DNA of 56,447 bases from a virus, in the IMG/VR virus record IMGVR_UViG_3300023181_000034, positions 1-56,447 of that record; one strand, given 5' to 3'. The notes below the pieces were generated by a model. That model saw only the letters and a list, made by a program, of their open reading frames with translations, searched no databases and was not told the DNA's origin. The translations under genes and the position numbers were made by a program. Positions 8,202-15,754 of this stretch are shown here, piece by piece (position 1 is the stretch's first letter; each line of letters starts with the position of its first letter).

Positions 8202-9647
8202 ATGGAGCAGATTGAATTACAGGAGCTTTTAAAAACACCCACTAAGTTAGTTGATAAGATTAAAACCCTTGCTCCAACTATACCAGATGATGCTATTAAT
8301 TTTGAGCCTGAACAGCATAAAATTGTACTTGATAAAACTTATAGGCCTGATAGAAAAGTTGAAACACCTACTGGTAAAGATGCAAGTACTGGGGAAGTTA
8401 CTTATACGACAAACTACATACCTGTTCACCGTATACCCTCAGCTACACAAAAGCTGATAATTGACTGGAGTGTTTTCTTTGCGCTTGGAAATGGAGTTAA
8501 CATTGACGCTACACCAAGAGAAAAGGTAGCCACCGATCAAGTAATGATTGATATGCTGCAGCGTACGCTTGATGATAACAAATTTAGTTTTTTGGCTCAG
8601 GAGATTGAGAGAATTAAACAAAGGTTCCTTACTGTTCTATTGGTCTGGTATTCGGTTCCAGCAGAAGAAGGGTTTTGGTCCGATATCGCTTCATCAGCAT
8701 CTAAGTTTAAAATGCGTTGCACGATCCTATCTCCTAAAGATGGGGATACGATTGTGCCTATCCGGGATCAATATAAAGATATGATAGGTGCTGCCAGGTA
8801 CTACGTCGTAAAGGTGGATGATAAAGAGGTCAATAAGATGGATTTATTCTTACAGGATAAGTATATGACCTTTAAACAAGATAGCGCAGGATGGGTAGAA
8901 GAAAAGAGTACAGCTATACCATATGGTAAAGCTAACTTTATTTTAGATGAGCAAGAACGTACCGAATGGGCTGATGTTGCAGCGAAAATAGAGCGATTAG
9001 AGGAAATTGACAGTGACAATTCTGATGAAAATCAGCAAAGCGCTTTTCCAATTTTAGTTGCTACAGGAGATATATTGGCGGCTACTGGAGGCGGTGCATC
9101 GAATACCAGAAAGACATTTGAAATGTCTGGAGAAGGTGCGGACCTTAAGTATGTTGAATCTAAAGGAGGTCAAGAAAGCGCAAGTAATGAGCGCAAAAAT
9201 GTTCGTGCTGATGTCTTTATTGAAACTGCAACTCCAGATTTTAAGTTCGAAGATATAAGCGGAGATCTTCCAGGGGTTACAGTTGAAATGATGTTATTGC
9301 CTACTACAAACAAAGCTAAAGGTAAGCAACAAGGTTCTATTGGCATGTTTCACCAACGTAACTTTAACTTCCTAAAGGCAGCAATGGCAGTCATTAATGT
9401 ATCAGTTAAACCTAGTGTATCATTGCCTATTAAGCCACTGTTCTCAATTCCATTGCCCCGTAACCTCACGGAAGAAAGTAACAGAGCTATTGCACTTGTA
9501 GGAGCCGGGTTAATGTCAACACGGACTGCGGTCACTTCCTTAGGTTTTACAAAGGATATAGATGCCGAGATTGAAGCCATCGAGAAAGAAGTCGCAGCAC
9601 GGGCGCTGTTAGTAAAACCCGTAACACCACCTCCCGTCACAATATAA
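8202..9647 (+). CDS. Portal protein (SPP1 gp6-like), 481 aa
   Basis: The size, position directly after the terminase block, and features such as an N-terminal helical part, RIPSATQKLIIDWSVFFALG (abbreviated from residue 77) and a C-terminal helical crown rich in Glu/Ala (DAEIEAIEKEVAARALL) fit SPP1-type portal proteins. The portal forms the dodecameric ring through which DNA enters and to which connectors attach. Assigned by position and general pattern; no single diagnostic motif exists. Confidence 0.85.
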   Translation: MEQIELQELLKTPTKLVDKIKTLAPTIPDDAINFEPEQHKIVLDKTYRPDRKVETPTGKDASTGEVTYTTNYIPVHRIPSATQKLIIDWSVFFALGNGVNIDATPREKVATDQVMIDMLQRTLDDNKFSFLAQEIERIKQRFLTVLLVWYSVPAEEGFWSDIASSASKFKMRCTILSPKDGDTIVPIRDQYKDMIGAARYYVVKVDDKEVNKMDLFLQDKYMTFKQDSAGWVEEKSTAIPYGKANFILDEQERTEWADVAAKIERLEEIDSDNSDENQQSAFPILVATGDILAATGGGASNTRKTFEMSGEGADLKYVESKGGQESASNERKNVRADVFIETATPDFKFEDISGDLPGVTVEMMLLPTTNKAKGKQQGSIGMFHQRNFNFLKAAMAVINVSVKPSVSLPIKPLFSIPLPRNLTEESNRAIALVGAGLMSTRTAVTSLGFTKDIDAEIEAIEKEVAARALLVKPVTPPPVTI

Positions 9648-9650
9648 TTT

Positions 9651-9690
9651 ATAACATATTGTAATAAGTGTTATAAAATTGGTATATTGC
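9651..9690 (+). promoter_or_regulatory. Palindromic operator-promoter (copy 3)
   Basis: ATAACATATTGTAAT (9651-9665) is an imperfect copy of the shared palindrome, starting 3 bases after the portal stop codon. TTG (9659-9661) is followed by TATATTGC (9683-9690) with 21-base spacing, one or two more than the others. It drives the small secreted-type protein gene at 9760. Confidence 0.7.
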
Positions 9691-9759
9691 ATGCACAGGC
9701 CCACATCAGCGCCATCACACGCAACCACTTAACAAATTCCCTAAAGGGCATATAATATT

Positions 9760-10080
9760 ATGAAAAGAAGCAAACTAAGCATGTTAGGCGCAGGATTCGC
9801 TATGGCATTAGCAGGATTAATGGGATCAGCGCAAGCGGGGCAACCTACACTAGTCACAAGTCAGAACGTTAACGACTTCAAAGGAGTCAGAGAAACCAAA
9901 CGTGAAACAAAGAATATCGAGATTAATAATACAGGTGGTCTTGACTTCCCACCAATTTACCTGCCAGAGCCGGGACTTACCCCTATGCAGTACGGCTTGC
10001 GTTATGGTACTGGAGCTAGTAGGAAGGGTAAGTCGAATAGGCTTCGTTTGTCACACAATGCCAAGGTGGGGCGAAGATGA
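9760..10080 (+). CDS. Small basic protein with signal-peptide-like N-terminus, 106 aa
   Basis: Residues 1-27 look like a Sec signal peptide: MKRSK, a hydrophobic stretch (AGFAMALAGLMG), then SAQA before Gly. The mature part has no cysteine and a very basic tail (RKGKSNRLRLSHNAKVGRR). It has its own promoter and lies between the portal and the tmRNA. If exported it would reach the periplasm, so an accessory role in host modification is possible. An unexported minor virion protein with a helical N-terminus is the alternative. I do not recognise the family. Confidence 0.7.
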   Translation: MKRSKLSMLGAGFAMALAGLMGSAQAGQPTLVTSQNVNDFKGVRETKRETKNIEINNTGGLDFPPIYLPEPGLTPMQYGLRYGTGASRKGKSNRLRLSHNAKVGRR

Positions 10081-10331
10081 ATCTAAAGACACCATTTGAA
10101 TTACAAATCTACTGGAAGAATGATCAGGCATGCCAGTTAGAAGAATTAGGTATCAGTGTAACTATTGAAGAAACACAGCCTATCATGTTTTATAGCGTTG
10201 ACATAGTCAGTAAAGGAACTATTGAAGGATCAGATAAAGAGATTGGATATATTGGTGTAGGTGGCGAAGAATATGCTACCACATTATCGTATGAGGAATT
10301 GAATGAATTGGTGATGAAAAATATGGGGTGA
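10077..10331 (+). CDS. Hypothetical protein, 84 aa
   Basis: An unrecognised acidic protein, coupled to the upstream gene by an ATGA overlap. It is beta-rich in appearance, with GYIGVGGEEYATTLSYEELNEL near the end described here only in part. It is the last coding gene before the small RNA and the tmRNA. Confidence 0.65.
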   Translation: MNLKTPFELQIYWKNDQACQLEELGISVTIEETQPIMFYSVDIVSKGTIEGSDKEIGYIGVGGEEYATTLSYEELNELVMKNMG

Positions 10332-10342
10332 AAATAAATCTT

Positions 10343-10380
10343 ATAACAATTTGTTATATTAGTAATAATTACTATATTGC
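10343..10380 (+). promoter_or_regulatory. Palindromic operator-promoter (copy 4) for a small RNA
   Basis: ATAACAATTTGTTAT (10343-10357) is identical to copies 1 and 6. TTG at 10351-10353 is followed after 19 bases by TATATTGC (10373-10380), with GTAATAAT in the spacer. The next 80 bases hold no ORF but end in a terminator, so this copy seems to drive a non-coding transcript. Confidence 0.75.
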
Positions 10381-10386
10381 ACTATG

Positions 10387-10460
10387 CTAACGCACCAATA
10401 GCCAGCCACCCTGCTAGGTAGGCACACACAGATCCAACGCTTAATCGGCTTGGATTTTTT
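10387..10460 (+). ncRNA. Predicted 75-nt small RNA upstream of tmRNA
   Basis: The transcript is inferred: a start about 7 bases after the -7 element of copy 4 and an end at a Rho-independent terminator (GATCCAA 10431-10437 pairing with TTGGATT 10450-10456, then a T run to 10460). It contains no ORF with a start codon of useful length. It is poor in structure 5' of the terminator and C/A-rich (CACCAATAGCCAGCCACC), like many antisense-acting small RNAs. The target is unknown. Confidence 0.5.
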
Positions 10461-10489
10461 GGGTGTCGGATGTACGGTAAATATATTTC
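10458..10489 (+). promoter_or_regulatory. tmRNA promoter
   Basis: TTTG (10458-10461), inside the T run of the preceding terminator, lies 20 bases from TATATTTC (10482-10489). The mature tmRNA 5' end begins at the very next base, so processing by RNase P or a start very near the mature end is implied. There is no palindromic operator here, so the tmRNA may be expressed independently of the other promoters. Confidence 0.6.
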
Positions 10490-10836
10490 GGGGGCGGTTA
10501 TGGATTTGACTGAGTAAGAAGTAATTAATGTCATGCACAGGAGTATCTACTGTTAAATGGATGCAAAGCTATAAAAGGCAAAAACACAGAAGCGAAAGTT
10601 ATTCAACTAGGTTCAATGACTTTCAATGATGCAATTGAATTGGTTTCTAACGACATTATTGTTAGAGAAGCAGCTTAGAACTGTAAAACGGATTGTCTGA
10701 TCTTTAAACAGAATGGTGGAACCCTTGCTTTTCCAAAGCGAGCCCTTTACTAATCAGGTAAAACAGATTGAAAGCATGTAGTAACGCATTAATCAACTAG
10801 TACGACAGGACAAGGGTTCGACTCCCTTCGCCTCCA
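10490..10836 (+). ncRNA. ssrA: One-piece tmRNA (transfer-messenger RNA), 347 nt
   Basis: The tRNA-like half is unmistakable: 5' GGGGGCG (10490-10496) pairs with 3' CGCCTCC (10829-10835, one G-U), followed by discriminator A10836, and the T arm AAGGG-TTCGACT-CCCTT lies just before. The degenerate D region reads GGTTATGGATTTGAC, as in other tmRNAs. ATTAATG near 10530 pairs with CATTAAT near 10790 (long P2 helix). CCA is not encoded. An internal ORF opens at about GGC 10577 and ends in GCA GCT TAG (10678), giving a tag that begins GKNTEAKV and ends NDIIVREAA. The role is to rescue stalled ribosomes and tag the nascent protein for proteolysis. The tag is about 33 residues, longer than the usual 8-15, and ends REAA rather than ALAA. 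Confidence 0.92.
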
Positions 10837-10910
10837 AGATTACGATGTTAAACTACCTCCACGCGGTGTAGTCTGGGTAACGCCAAATGTTTAACGAACA
10901 ATAAAAAGAT

Positions 10911-11339
10911 ATGGAAAGATTCTATTCAAAAGTACAAAAGACAAATTCATGTTGGAACTGGATCGCTGCATCTAGGGGAAACGGTTATGGTGCGTTTAGA
11001 TTAGGTGGTAAGATTATAGACGCTCATCGAGTATCATTCACTTTAAATAATGGAGAAATACCTGATGGACTTTATGTTTGCCATAAATGTGATAATAGAA
11101 AATGTGTTAATCCTGACCATTTATTTTTAGGAACACCAAAAGTTAACCATCAAGACGCTGTTGACAAAGGTAGAATTGTACTTCCGGTTATGCACGACTT
11201 GATTCACGGTACTAAGAGTGGATATATTAAACACAAATGTAGATGCAAACTGTGTTCAGATAATAAACTGACATACTACAAACTAAAGCAAAGGGAATAT
11301 CGAGAACGTAAAAAAGCGAGATCGCTAGAGACTGCATGA
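10911..11339 (+). CDS. HNH endonuclease, 142 aa
   Basis: A phage HNH_3-type homing nuclease: [26 protein letters not shown] with the first His, a [19 protein letters not shown] core (CHxCDxxxCxNPxHL), and a C-terminal basic zinc-ribbon-like segment (HKCRCKLC, then a basic helix). The catalytic His residues are intact. It lies 74 bases behind the tmRNA and may share its transcript; a small hairpin (ACTAC/GTAGT) lies between them. Its placement beside ssrA suggests it may promote movement of the tmRNA block. Confidence 0.92.
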   Translation: MERFYSKVQKTNSCWNWIAASRGNGYGAFRLGGKIIDAHRVSFTLNNGEIPDGLYVCHKCDNRKCVNPDHLFLGTPKVNHQDAVDKGRIVLPVMHDLIHGTKSGYIKHKCRCKLCSDNKLTYYKLKQREYRERKKARSLETA

Positions 11340-11516
11340 TACTAAAGCCATCACCACACGGGAATCCGGCACGGTAGAGGCACACAACAAGCCCACATAG
11401 GGCAATTTTTAGTTTAGGTTGCTGCACATGCGGCGTTTAGTGGTGGGTTGTGGCGACTCACCACTTTATTGTACCTGGAGCCGCAGGATGTGTAACTAAT
11501 TGCCGAAAGGCGTAAA
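11340..11516 (+). other. Non-coding gap with hairpins and a likely terminator
   Basis: No ORF is supported here. GCCC (11391-11394) pairs with GGGC (11400-11403), followed by AATTTTT: a weak terminator for the HNH gene. AGTGGTG (11439-11445) pairs with CACCACT (11459-11465), and a small GCCGAAAGGC hairpin lies just before the start codon at 11517. No consensus promoter is seen. Confidence 0.45.
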
Positions 11517-11855
11517 ATGAATATGGAATCACTAAGTGAAGTTTTAAAGAAAAGGGATCATTTGAATGATCTAGTTAACATTCATACTAATATGGATAAG
11601 ATATTCGAGGACTGCATAAAGGATAAAAGTAATTACGATTACATCCTGAAGGATGCTGAATTATCAAGTAACTATTTGATATTAAAGTTCCCTACTGCAA
11701 ATAAGGAATGGTCAGATGATATTTTACGAATTGCTATGAGGTTATGTGAATTAGGATCGTATATAGCCGTTCATTCGGGGGATAAATTGGGGCATATTAG
11801 GATTGATATTACCGACTGCATCAATTTTCTAACAACAAATAATCCAAATGATTAG
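11517..11855 (+). CDS. Hypothetical protein, 112 aa
   Basis: An unrecognised acidic, helical protein. It opens a long series of tightly packed small genes (11.5-15.7 kb) that resembles the accessory region of other phages of Bacteroidota. Its stop overlaps the next small gene. The start at 11517 follows a GCCGAAAGGC hairpin by a few bases. Confidence 0.7.
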   Translation: MNMESLSEVLKKRDHLNDLVNIHTNMDKIFEDCIKDKSNYDYILKDAELSSNYLILKFPTANKEWSDDILRIAMRLCELGSYIAVHSGDKLGHIRIDITDCINFLTTNNPND

Positions 11856-11961
11856 CGGGGCAATAGTGGGCACCCTCCTTTGGCTATGGCTGTTCTGGGA
11901 GGCTAAGAATGCACCGCAAGATCCTGAGGAATTGACACCAATAAACGAAAACAAGATATGA
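11848..11961 (+). CDS. Small single-pass membrane protein, 37 aa
   Basis: ATG at 11848 lies inside the end of the previous gene, and the stop overlaps the next ATG (ATGA, 11958-11961). The product starts MISGAIVGTLLWLWLFW, an obvious membrane segment, followed by a short acidic tail (PQDPEELTP). Double coupling supports it as a real gene. The function is unknown; small membrane proteins of this type can act in exclusion or lysis timing. Confidence 0.6.
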   Translation: MISGAIVGTLLWLWLFWEAKNAPQDPEELTPINENKI

Positions 11962-12308
11962 AAGTAGAAGAAATAGCTGAACAACTTTGGGATAAGTATT
12001 CAGAGCACATTGACGACAATTTGTTTTCATTGGATAGTGTTGCAGGAACATCTGTAATAACAAGTAGGAGATTGTTCTTAAAAGCAGTAAACGAAGCTGT
12101 GCAAATATCCAATGAATCACAATGGATTGATGTAAAACAACTACTACCTGAAGAAAATGTCGTAGTGCTAGTTCTGACCTTAGGGTGCATTGAAACTGCA
12201 TCATTTTATCACACTTCATTTTACAGCACAGTAGAAGGAACGTTCAGTTTTGTAACACATTGGATGCCTTTGCCAGATAAACCAACTAACAACCAAAGTC
12301 CCGAGTAG
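11958..12308 (+). CDS. DUF551-type protein, 116 aa
   Basis: The C-terminal half has the DUF551 pattern: SQWIDVKQLLPEENVVVLVLT near residue 54 (shown in part), then an aromatic strand (FYHTSFYS), and the ending FVTHWMPLPDKP, which is the family signature. DUF551 proteins are common in phage accessory regions and have no established function. It is coupled to the membrane peptide upstream. Confidence 0.8.
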   Translation: MKVEEIAEQLWDKYSEHIDDNLFSLDSVAGTSVITSRRLFLKAVNEAVQISNESQWIDVKQLLPEENVVVLVLTLGCIETASFYHTSFYSTVEGTFSFVTHWMPLPDKPTNNQSPE

Positions 12309-12348
12309 GGCACACACGAACCGCCAGCGATGGTGATAAATAAACAAT

Positions 12349-12630
12349 ATGAAAACAGATTTCTTTTTAACAATCAACTCCAGAGGTGGAGTCAAAACAA
12401 CCAAAAATAGACCGGGATTAGATTTTGATGAAGTAGCTATCAAAATGACTATGGAAGTTCCTGACATGCTTTTCAAAAAGCCTCAGTTAACGGCAAGCAT
12501 TATTATCCCTGAATCTGCAGCAACTCCTAAAGAGATTGATGTTGAAATGAGAGATAACATTCAAGATGCCATTGAGACAGTGACAGGCATGGAAGTTAAA
12601 TTAACAATTCAATCAGAAGGGGAAGCGTAA
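12349..12630 (+). CDS. Hypothetical protein, 93 aa
   Basis: An unrecognised beta-rich acidic protein, with KMTMEVPDMLFKKPQL and a VTGMEVKLTIQSEGEA end. Similar short proteins are found in phages of Bacteroidota, but I know of no role. Its stop overlaps the next ATG (TAATG). Confidence 0.7.
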   Translation: MKTDFFLTINSRGGVKTTKNRPGLDFDEVAIKMTMEVPDMLFKKPQLTASIIIPESAATPKEIDVEMRDNIQDAIETVTGMEVKLTIQSEGEA

Positions 12631-12830
12631 TGGACCAGATCACACTATTAAAAAGAGATATAGCCTTGCTAAAGCAGCAACAGGCGGAGAGTACGAGACT
12701 ACTGAAAGCCTGTAAGGGGCACGTAGGCATGATGCTCGGAGAGGACATCGAATTACACTTAGCAGAAGTAACAGGAACCTACTTCAATGCTAAAGATTAC
12801 CATTCGGAAAGATTGCCCGGTGAACAATGA
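12630..12830 (+). CDS. Hypothetical coiled-coil protein, 66 aa
   Basis: The first 30 residues form a heptad-like coiled coil (ITLLKRDIALLKQQQ). The rest is unassigned. It is coupled on both sides, to the previous gene by TAATG and to a tiny membrane protein gene by ATGA. Confidence 0.65.
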   Translation: MDQITLLKRDIALLKQQQAESTRLLKACKGHVGMMLGEDIELHLAEVTGTYFNAKDYHSERLPGEQ

Positions 12831-12904
12831 TCATTAAAACCATCCTCATCCTGATCGCTCTAGGACTAATCTATTATCTAGCGAAGGCATTAGGTAGGTG
12901 GTAA
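12827..12904 (+). CDS. Tiny membrane protein, 25 aa
   Basis: MIIKTILILIALGLIYYLAK is a single membrane helix and makes up nearly the whole product. The start overlaps the previous stop (ATGA). It is short, but the hydrophobicity and coupling argue for translation. The function is unknown. Confidence 0.5.
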   Translation: MIIKTILILIALGLIYYLAKALGRW

Positions 12905-12942
12905 ACTATTAAACCCATAAACGTCCGCGAGGGCATAGAAGT

Positions 12943-13155
12943 ATGAAAAAAAGAGAATTATTGCCTTTAGTGGCTCTTATCTTATTCCAGATAGCATTAC
13001 CAATCCTATTAGTTTGGGGTGAAGTATTATGCATCTACAAGTTTGTGAAATGTGATTTTTCAGATGCTACGAGTTATAAGCCTGAAATAGTTTATGGTAT
13101 CGGAACCTTTACGGGAACAGGTATTATCATTGGTTGGATGGATTTAGGTAAATAA
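12943..13155 (+). CDS. Small membrane protein, two helices, 70 aa
   Basis: There are two hydrophobic segments, LVALILFQIALPILLVWG and a second IVYGIGTFTGTGIIIGW (each given in part), joined by a short polar loop. It could be holin-like by size, but it lies far from the endolysin, so I leave it unassigned. Confidence 0.65.
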   Translation: MKKRELLPLVALILFQIALPILLVWGEVLCIYKFVKCDFSDATSYKPEIVYGIGTFTGTGIIIGWMDLGK

Positions 13156-13162
13156 ACGGGAT

Positions 13163-13369
13163 ATGAACAACTGGCAATTATGTCCTAAATGTAATGGGCA
13201 AGGAACAAACTACAATAATAACGCTATAACGACATCTTGCATATGCGATTTATGCAATGGTCATAAAGTTATATCAGCATTTACAGGGAAACCACCTCAA
13301 TCGGTGAGCATTCAAGAATTTAAACCAAATCCATTTTTCAAAGAAACACAAGACACAACCAGAGGGTAA
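13163..13369 (+). CDS. DnaJ-type zinc-finger protein, 68 aa
   Basis: Two CxxCxGxG-like motifs (CPKCNGQG at 7-14; CDLCNGH at about 28-34) form one zinc-binding hairpin as in the DnaJ cysteine-rich domain. There is no J domain. Free-standing proteins of this kind are common in phages, usually of unknown role. Confidence 0.75.
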   Translation: MNNWQLCPKCNGQGTNYNNNAITTSCICDLCNGHKVISAFTGKPPQSVSIQEFKPNPFFKETQDTTRG

Positions 13370-13370
13370 C

Positions 13371-13862
13371 ATGAAAGACCAAAAAACAGTATCAAACGAG
13401 TTCCATGAACTGGAATACGTTGCAAAGAAATTTAACTTGCCTGTGTGGCAAGTAATGAAAGCTAAGGAGGAGTTAGGCACGAATGATAGGAAGTCAATCT
13501 ATCAGGAGTTGGAGAAGGTAGCGAACGGTGAAACCGTTTATTCTAAAGCTATGTTTTGGCTTAACAATGGGCAAACTGGAAGCAGTTCTGAAACAATGTG
13601 GAATTGCTTAATGGGTAACAAGGATTTCAGTATCAGTTTTCCTTACGATCCATCGGACTTCAATAGGTGTTATGGTTTACTTGAAATGGTTCCTGAATGG
13701 AAAAGCCGATTGAGTGAAGTTGCTGTATTAAGCCCTGAATGGAAAGGTATTATTGAAAATTGGGATAAGCTAGTGGCTTATTTGGAAGATCAAAAGAATA
13801 CAGGTAATCTTAACGGAATGTATCAGTTCATGCAGGATTTGAGAGGGGAGGCTAAATCATGA
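13371..13862 (+). CDS. DUF3606-like protein, 163 aa
   Basis: The first 50 residues (HELEYVAKKFNLPVWQVMKA) resemble DUF3606, a short helical domain found in many small proteins of Bacteroidota. The remaining 110 residues are unassigned and Trp-rich (MFWLNNG, VPEWKSRL, SPEWKGII). It overlaps the next gene by ATGA. The function is unknown. Confidence 0.65.
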   Translation: MKDQKTVSNEFHELEYVAKKFNLPVWQVMKAKEELGTNDRKSIYQELEKVANGETVYSKAMFWLNNGQTGSSSETMWNCLMGNKDFSISFPYDPSDFNRCYGLLEMVPEWKSRLSEVAVLSPEWKGIIENWDKLVAYLEDQKNTGNLNGMYQFMQDLRGEAKS

Positions 13863-14494
13863 TCAGCAAAATAAACAAAGGCGAAAAGTTCGTGTGTGTG
13901 AACAGCCGCCCCAACGTGCACACAACAGTCGGTAAAGTCTACACATCACATGCTGATGGAGAACTTTATACTGACAACAATTTCAGAGTACTAGTTGACC
14001 TGAGCGATATTGCTTGCCAGACAACATTCTCGTTGGACTTCATCCTCTACACCTATGCCGCAGTTTCAGCGCATTACAGCACGCTCAAATCAATGGATGA
14101 AGCTGACCCCTTCGCAATGCTATTGCTTGACCTAGAACCTACGTTGGCTAGTGAGGCGTGTTCTTGTGGTGAGCATAGTCCTAATGGGATATATTCAGGC
14201 AAGGGTGGGTTAGGCTTCGTAACACCTGAGCAGATGAAAGAGGTGGATAAAAAAATCAATTGGAGGGATCAAGACCTGACGTATGCTAAACATACACCAG
14301 CAGCCAACCTCCCACCCTACTACGACAACACCAACGGTTCACTATACAAGATCGCAGAACAGAGGGGGTGGAACTTCTATCAGAGTGACTGCGTTAAAAG
14401 GATTGATCGTTGCTTAAAGAAAGGTAATTTCAAACAGGACATAGAGAAAACGATTGCATTATTAAACCTTTGGCTGGAGGAAACTAAATCATGA
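13859..14494 (+). CDS. DUF3310-like C-terminal protein, 211 aa
   Basis: The C-terminal 60 residues (GWNFYQSDCVKRIDRCLKKG, then a helix ending LWLEE) follow the DUF3310 pattern seen in phage proteins often annotated as nucleotide kinases, although no kinase fold is present. The N-terminal 60 residues form a beta-rich domain, and the middle holds a CSCGEH stretch. It is coupled to both neighbours by ATGA. Confidence 0.6.
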   Translation: MISKINKGEKFVCVNSRPNVHTTVGKVYTSHADGELYTDNNFRVLVDLSDIACQTTFSLDFILYTYAAVSAHYSTLKSMDEADPFAMLLLDLEPTLASEACSCGEHSPNGIYSGKGGLGFVTPEQMKEVDKKINWRDQDLTYAKHTPAANLPPYYDNTNGSLYKIAEQRGWNFYQSDCVKRIDRCLKKGNFKQDIEKTIALLNLWLEETKS

Positions 14495-14892
14495 CCATCA
14501 AGAAAATAATTGGCTGGACAATCATAGCGTTCTTCTGGATTGGAATGATCTATTTTTATGCGACACAGGTGCCTTGGTATGCAATATTGATAGGCATAGG
14601 TGGACTAACTTTATTTACCGGAGGCATGGCGTTAGTTATTTGGTTGATATCAGATCCAAAAGCGGAAGATAATAAAACAGAAAATAACATGAAAGGATTA
14701 ACAGGAGGGCTTGAAAAATATAGATTCCCTTTCAGAGTCGGAAGAAAACAGAAAAGAGCGTTACTTGATGCTGATGGATTAGAGATTGTTATTTTTCCTA
14801 TCGGCAATGAAGAGATAGCTAGAATCACATGCGATATGTGGAACGATTGGCATAAAGAGTTATGTAAAAGTTGGGGGGATTTGGCATCATGA
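14491..14892 (+). CDS. Membrane protein with RVGRKQ domain, 133 aa
   Basis: Two membrane helices (about 5-25 and 30-52) are followed by a soluble domain, FPFRVGRKQKRALLDADG, then FP(I)GNEEIARITCDMWN. The same soluble domain makes up the protein at 42356-42643 without the membrane part, so this is a fusion or the other has lost its anchor. The domain is seen in phages of Bacteroidota; its function is unknown. Confidence 0.75.
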   Translation: MTIKKIIGWTIIAFFWIGMIYFYATQVPWYAILIGIGGLTLFTGGMALVIWLISDPKAEDNKTENNMKGLTGGLEKYRFPFRVGRKQKRALLDADGLEIVIFPIGNEEIARITCDMWNDWHKELCKSWGDLAS

Positions 14893-15236
14893 TCCGTAAA
14901 ATACAAGTCACACAAGCTAAAGTTCCAGCAATACTGCGTTCTCTCAGTCTCGTTAAGATAGCAACTGACGTAGCGAACATTGAATACACTCAGTATCTCG
15001 ATCACAATCTAAGATCCCCAACTATCCACGCTAAACTAAACACAGCATCAGCGAACCTGGAATATGCTGGTAAACAAATTGCAAGCGCATTCCTGACCGT
15101 TCCTAACGAGGATGTAACAGAGGGGATCACATTCAAACTTCACGAGATCATGCAATTGATTATGAAACTAGATGAGCCAACGGTTGATGAGTTGTTGGGC
15201 AATCTGCAGAAGGTAACAACGGAGGCGCAATCATGA
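14889..15236 (+). CDS. Hypothetical helical protein, 115 aa
   Basis: I chose the ATG at 14889, which overlaps the previous stop; an upstream TTG is less likely. The protein is Ala/Leu-rich and helical with no recognised motif. It is coupled to the next gene by ATGA. Confidence 0.65.
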   Translation: MIRKIQVTQAKVPAILRSLSLVKIATDVANIEYTQYLDHNLRSPTIHAKLNTASANLEYAGKQIASAFLTVPNEDVTEGITFKLHEIMQLIMKLDEPTVDELLGNLQKVTTEAQS

Positions 15237-15376
15237 CCAGACCCAAATCAATGTTTATCGCAATAATTATTACAATAATCATATACCTATCAGTAAAGAC
15301 AGCGCTTGAGTTGGGTGAACAAGATAGGGTGGATTGGTTCCCGAATCACTCACGTATTCCAGAGCAGACAAGATGA
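15233..15376 (+). CDS. Small membrane protein, 47 aa
   Basis: MTRPKSMFIAIIITIIIYLS gives one membrane helix, followed by a polar tail (ELGEQDRVDWFPNH). Both ends overlap neighbouring genes by ATGA, which supports translation. The function is unknown. Confidence 0.6.
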   Translation: MTRPKSMFIAIIITIIIYLSVKTALELGEQDRVDWFPNHSRIPEQTR

Positions 15377-15741
15377 AACCAAACAGACAAGCCATCCTAG
15401 AAAAATACGCTAATCGATGCGGCTATTGTGGCATCCCTATAACATTAAAAGAAATGCAGGTTGATCACATTATTCCTCAGTATTGGATTGAGTGCAATCA
15501 AGCAACTAAGGAGCAGGTTTATTGCATTGACAACCTTATGCCAGCATGCAGATCATGTAACGGTTTTAAAGACACCTTTAGTTTAGAAACATTTAGATCA
15601 GAAGTTTCAGAACAACCCAACCGATTAAGAAAATACAAACACACCTTCCGACTAGCCGAACGTTTTGGATTGATATCGTGCACACCTAAGCCTATTGTAT
15701 TTTGGTTTGAAAAGTATGAGTTGGAGCATACCAATAAATAA
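15373..15741 (+). CDS. HNH endonuclease, 122 aa
   Basis: A compact HNH: CGYCG, then MQVDHIIPQYW with the catalytic His, then DNLMPACRSCNGFKD completing the zinc ribbon and the Asn. The C-terminal region (RLRKYKHTFRLAERFG) is basic. I start at 15373, the ATG overlapping the previous stop. It is probably a free-standing homing or nicking enzyme. Confidence 0.9.
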   Translation: MKPNRQAILEKYANRCGYCGIPITLKEMQVDHIIPQYWIECNQATKEQVYCIDNLMPACRSCNGFKDTFSLETFRSEVSEQPNRLRKYKHTFRLAERFGLISCTPKPIVFWFEKYELEHTNK

Positions 15742-15754
15742 AAACACATAATAA

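Noticed and set aside
10490-10836. tmRNA 3' end as the phage's own attachment site
   Set aside because: The integrase and arm-type repeats are 33 kb away at 44.5 kb, and a separate tRNA-end-like core lies there; the tmRNA is complete with its own promoter.
11884-12219. Leftward ORFs opposite the DUF551 gene
   Set aside because: Two antisense frames with low-complexity Leu/Ser products; the rightward DUF551 product is clearly real.
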